The notes under the pieces were generated by a model, which did not search any database, was not told the DNA's origin, and saw nothing but the letters and a program-made list of their open reading frames with translations. Source: Planctomycetia bacterium (lineage in GTDB: Bacteria > Planctomycetota > UBA1135 > GCA-002686595). Taken from it: 5,853 bases of DNA. This document shows positions 3,124 through 5,853 of this stretch, piece after piece. Where the stretch lies: assembly GCA_005778045.1 (NCBI GenBank), contig SXKQ01000020.1, forward strand, positions 1-5,853, written 5' to 3'. The position numbers and the translations under genes are program-made. The stretch's first letter is position 1. Every line of letters starts with the position of its first letter.

Positions 3124-5853
3124 ATGAATGCAGTCGTACGTCCGTGGAACGTCGGTCTGGTCGGGACTCTCGCTCTCGCAGTCGCCTCGTGCGGTGGAGG
3201 AGGAGGCGGCGGTGACGACCCGGTGCCGCCGTCCCTCGCCGGTACCGTCCAGTTCGTGCCGACAAGCGCTCCGCCCGCCATCGTGCAGAACACGCCGTCG
3301 CTCGCCGATGCTCGACCGGCCTTGGCTCTCCGCGCGGGCAATTCGCAGCGCGTGCAGGGTGCGCTCGTCGGCGGTCGCGACCTGCTGCGGCTGCGCAGCG
3401 ACGAGCGTGTCGCGGTCCGCGTCCGCATGACCTCGGGTGGCGATGTGCGCATGGCACATCAGGATCCGATCTCGCTGTCGGTGGCCGAGCCCGCGAGCGA
3501 GCTGCGCTTTCTCGCGCGCGGCCTCGAGGACATGATCCTGCATGGCACGGATGGCAGCTACGAGCTGGACGTAGCCGTGCGTCCCCTGCCCGCCCGAGTG
3601 GCGCTCGATGGGCATCTCGGCGCATTCCTCGCGGGTGATCGACTCGAGCTGGACGCCGACAGCGGCGCCGTCGCCTCGTTCTCCTGCGCCATGCCCCTGC
3701 GCGCCAGCCTGCGCTCCTCGGGCGGGCTGAGCGTGCTCAACCTGCGCGGCAACCTGCTCGGGACGATCCCTTCCGGCGGTGGCGAGCTCGAGCTCGAGCT
3801 CGGCATGCTCGCGCACGCGACGATCGTCGCGGTCGAACAAGGTGCGCTGACGCTCGCGGCCCACATTACCGAGTCGGCGCTGGCTATCGCGTCCGTCGCG
3901 AGCGTCGAGGCGGAGCGCGCCGCGTTCGGGCTCGAGCCGTCGCAGGCGCTGGCTTCGGTGCCCGCTGCCGAGTTCATGCCGGGAGAGCTGCTGGTGCGAC
4001 GCTTCGGCAACGCGGACGTGCGCGAGGCGCTCGCGCAGCGTGGTGCCCTCGAAAAGCAGGTGATTCCGGAGACGAGCACGCTAGCCGCGCTCGCCCTGCC
4101 CGAGTCCCTCGATGCCGAGGAAGCTGCGCGCACGACCCTCGCGGCCATGGCGGCCTTCGCGGCGGATCCCAGCGTGGAGTGGGCCGAGCCCAACTTCATT
4201 CGGCGCGCGCTCGGCGGCGGAACCACGGAGCCCAACGACCCGTTCTACAACAAGCAGTGGCACTACGACTTGATCCGTCTGCCACAGGCATGGTCCGTGG
4301 CCACGGGCGATCCGAGCGTGATCGTCGCCGTGATCGATACCGGCTCGCGTCCGCACCCGGACCTCGACGGCAACACGATCGCGGGCTTCGACTTCATCAG
4401 TGACCCCACCATCGCAGCCGATGGAGATGGACTGGATCCCGATGCCACCGACCCGGGTGACGGCGACGCCTTCCGACCTTCGAGCTTCCACGGCACGCAC
4501 GTGGCCGGAACCGTGGGCGCCGTCTCCAACAACAGCCTCGGCGTCGCGGGGGTAAACTGGAACTGCTCTCTCATGCACTTGCGCGTGCTGGGCGTCGGCG
4601 GCGGACTCGACGCGGACATCGCCCAGTCCGTGCGTTACGCAGCGCGACTCTCGAACTCCTCGGGCACGCTGCCGCCGCAACGCGCTCGCGTGATCAACAT
4701 GAGCCTCGGCGGCCCGGGCTCGAGCTCGACGATGCAGTCGGCGGTGACGGCCGCGCGCAACGCGGGCGTGGTGATCGTGGCGGCAGCCGGAAACGAGAAC
4801 TCCAGCGTTCCCTCGTTCCCGGCGAGCTACACGGGCGTGCTCTCCGTCGCGGCCGTCGACCTCAACGCGAACAAGGCGTCCTACTCGAACTTCGGCTCGA
4901 CCATTGATCTCGCTGCGCCGGGCGGCGACACGGCCGTGGACCTGAACAATGACACGTTCCGCGATGGCGTGCTGTCGACCATGGTCACGCAGAACGTGTT
5001 CGCGCCGACGCTCGAGGTCCTGCCGGGGACCTCGATGGCCTGCCCGCACGTGGCGGGCCTCGCGGCGCTGATGCTCGACGTCAATCCGGCCCTGACGGTA
5101 CCGGAGATCGAGACGATCCTGATCACGACGACCGTCGACCTCGGAGCGCCCGGCCGCGACGACATCTTCGGCAACGGGCTCATTCAGGCCGACCGCGCGC
5201 TCGCGGCCGCGGCGGGTCAGTCGAGTGCGGCGCCGGTGCTCTCGGCCAATCCGAGCGCGCTGCAGTTCGGCTCGACCACGACCCAGCTGTCGATCACGAT
5301 CGCGAACACGGGCACCGGGAGCCTCGACGTCGGCATTCCGACCTTCACGCCCACGAGCGGCGGCGCGTTCGCCACGCTCGCGGTCGTGGCTGCCACAGGC
5401 GCTACCGACGTGTCCGCGATCACGGTCACCGTCAGTCGCACGGGACTCCCCACGGGCAACTACGCCGGGACCATCACCATCCCGAGCAACGGCGGCACGG
5501 CGCTCGTGTCCGTCGCCATGAGCGTCGCGCCGGTCGTTCCGCCCGAGAACGTGGACCTGTTCCTCGCGCTGATCGATGCGAGCCTGCTCGTTCCGGGAGC
5601 CACGGAGGTGCCCGTGACCGCAGTCGCGCTGCTCAACCCCACGACCGGACTCGCCTGGTTGCTCGATCGAACCACGGAGGATGGTGCCATTCCTGCGGCC
5701 GACTACATCGTGGTGTGCGGCTCGGATGACGACGGGGACAAAACGATCTTCGGCGCTGGCGATGTCTACAAGGGCGCGTGGCCCCTGCTCAATCAGATCG
5801 AGACGATCCCCGTCGCCACCGGAGACCAGTACATCGGAGTCGACTTCGTGGTC
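3124..5853 (+). CDS. S8 (subtilisin) family serine protease, lipoprotein, multidomain (runs off right edge)
   Basis: An exported endopeptidase; 910 codons are present with no stop, so the C-terminus is outside. Residues 1-23 are a lipoprotein signal: one Arg, a hydrophobic stretch and lipobox V-A-S-C with Cys23, followed by seven glycines. Residues 75-152 (from QRVQG to GSYELDVAV) resemble the beta-rich pre-peptidase domains of secreted proteases. Residues about 160-280 are unassigned. Residues 283-362 (FMPGELLVRRF to VEWAEPNF) look like an I9-type inhibitor propeptide. The catalytic domain spans about 371-698: Asp405 in VIDTG, His456 in HGTHVAG, oxyanion Asn557 in AAGNEN and Ser637 in GTSMACPHVAG, all intact. 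An Asp/Gly-rich insertion (DGDGLDPDATDPGDGD) before His456 may bind calcium. Residues about 704-803 form a BACON- or ASH-like beta domain (LQFGSTTTQLSI to VAMSVAP). From 811 a further domain contains GSDDDGDKTIFGAGD. It is probably autoprocessed and anchored at the cell surface. Confidence 0.95.
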   Translation, partial: MNAVVRPWNVGLVGTLALAVASCGGGGGGGDDPVPPSLAGTVQFVPTSAPPAIVQNTPSLADARPALALRAGNSQRVQGALVGGRDLLRLRSDERVAVRVRMTSGGDVRMAHQDPISLSVAEPASELRFLARGLEDMILHGTDGSYELDVAVRPLPARVALDGHLGAFLAGDRLELDADSGAVASFSCAMPLRASLRSSGGLSVLNLRGNLLGTIPSGGGELELELGMLAHATIVAVEQGALTLAAHITESALAIASVASVEAERAAFGLEPSQALASVPAAEFMPGELLVRRFGNADVREALAQRGALEKQVIPETSTLAALALPESLDAEEAARTTLAAMAAFAADPSVEWAEPNFIRRALGGGTTEPNDPFYNKQWHYDLIRLPQAWSVATGDPSVIVAVIDTGSRPHPDLDGNTIAGFDFISDPTIAADGDGLDPDATDPGDGDAFRPSSFHGTHVAGTVGAVSNNSLGVAGVNWNCSLMHLRVLGVGGGLDADIAQSVRYAARLSNSSGTLPPQRARVINMSLGGPGSSSTMQSAVTAARNAGVVIVAAAGNENSSVPSFPASYTGVLSVAAVDLNANKASYSNFGSTIDLAAPGGDTAVDLNNDTFRDGVLSTMVTQNVFAPTLEVLPGTSMACPHVAGLAALMLDVNPALTVPEIETILITTTVDLGAPGRDDIFGNGLIQADRALAAAAGQSSAAPVLSANPSALQFGSTTTQLSITIANTGTGSLDVGIPTFTPTSGGAFATLAVVAATGATDVSAITVTVSRTGLPTGNYAGTITIPSNGGTALVSVAMSVAPVVPPENVDLFLALIDASLLVPGATEVPVTAVALLNPTTGLAWLLDRTTEDGAIPAADYIVVCGSDDDGDKTIFGAGDVYKGAWPLLNQIETIPVATGDQYIGVDFVV

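Noticed and set aside
4081..5049. Minus-strand frame of about 322 codons opposite the protease
   Set aside because: It lies entirely antisense to the S8 catalytic domain, which has all catalytic residues. The Arg/His/Val-rich translation is a shadow.
1..5853. CRISPR array, tRNA, rRNA or insertion-sequence ends
   Set aside because: I saw no regularly spaced direct repeats, cloverleaf-like segments, conserved rRNA stretches, transposase motifs or paired terminal inverted repeats.

Overview
The window is GC-rich throughout, with strong G/C preference at third codon positions in the genes I accept. It reads as a chromosomal segment of a Gram-negative-type bacterium. The lipoprotein signal on the large protease and the gene content would suit a high-GC group such as Planctomycetota or Myxococcota, but the sequence does not settle the phylum.

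Layout from left to right. (1) Bases 1-752, minus strand: the N-terminal third of a monomeric NADP-dependent isocitrate dehydrogenase, which continues beyond the left edge. (2) Bases 753-1006: a divergent intergenic region with two short perfect hairpins in the dehydrogenase leader. (3) Bases 1007-2282, plus strand: a tight three-cistron unit of unknown function. It holds a 138-aa protein with a TTG start, a zinc-ribbon protein broken by a one-base frameshift, and an intact diverged paralogue of that zinc-ribbon protein. Gaps are 11 and 15 bases, each with a Shine-Dalgarno-like GGAG. (4) Bases 2283-2484: no gene, but several hairpins including one just after the last stop codon. (5) Bases 2485-3043: a small minus-strand reading frame lying back to back with the C-terminal remnant of a dihydroorotate dehydrogenase-like flavoprotein. 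This looks like an old rearrangement junction. (6) Bases 3124-5853, plus strand: the first 910 codons of a secreted, probably lipid-anchored subtilisin-family (S8) protease with complete catalytic residues. It runs off the right edge.

The genes do not form one pathway. The dehydrogenase is core metabolism and the protease is a surface or exported enzyme. The centre is accessory sequence with duplication, frameshift and truncation. The most interesting parts are the duplicated zinc-ribbon pair, where adding a single G restores a CxxC motif aligned with its neighbour, and the two gene remnants meeting near base 2770. I found no complete, clearly novel multi-gene system.
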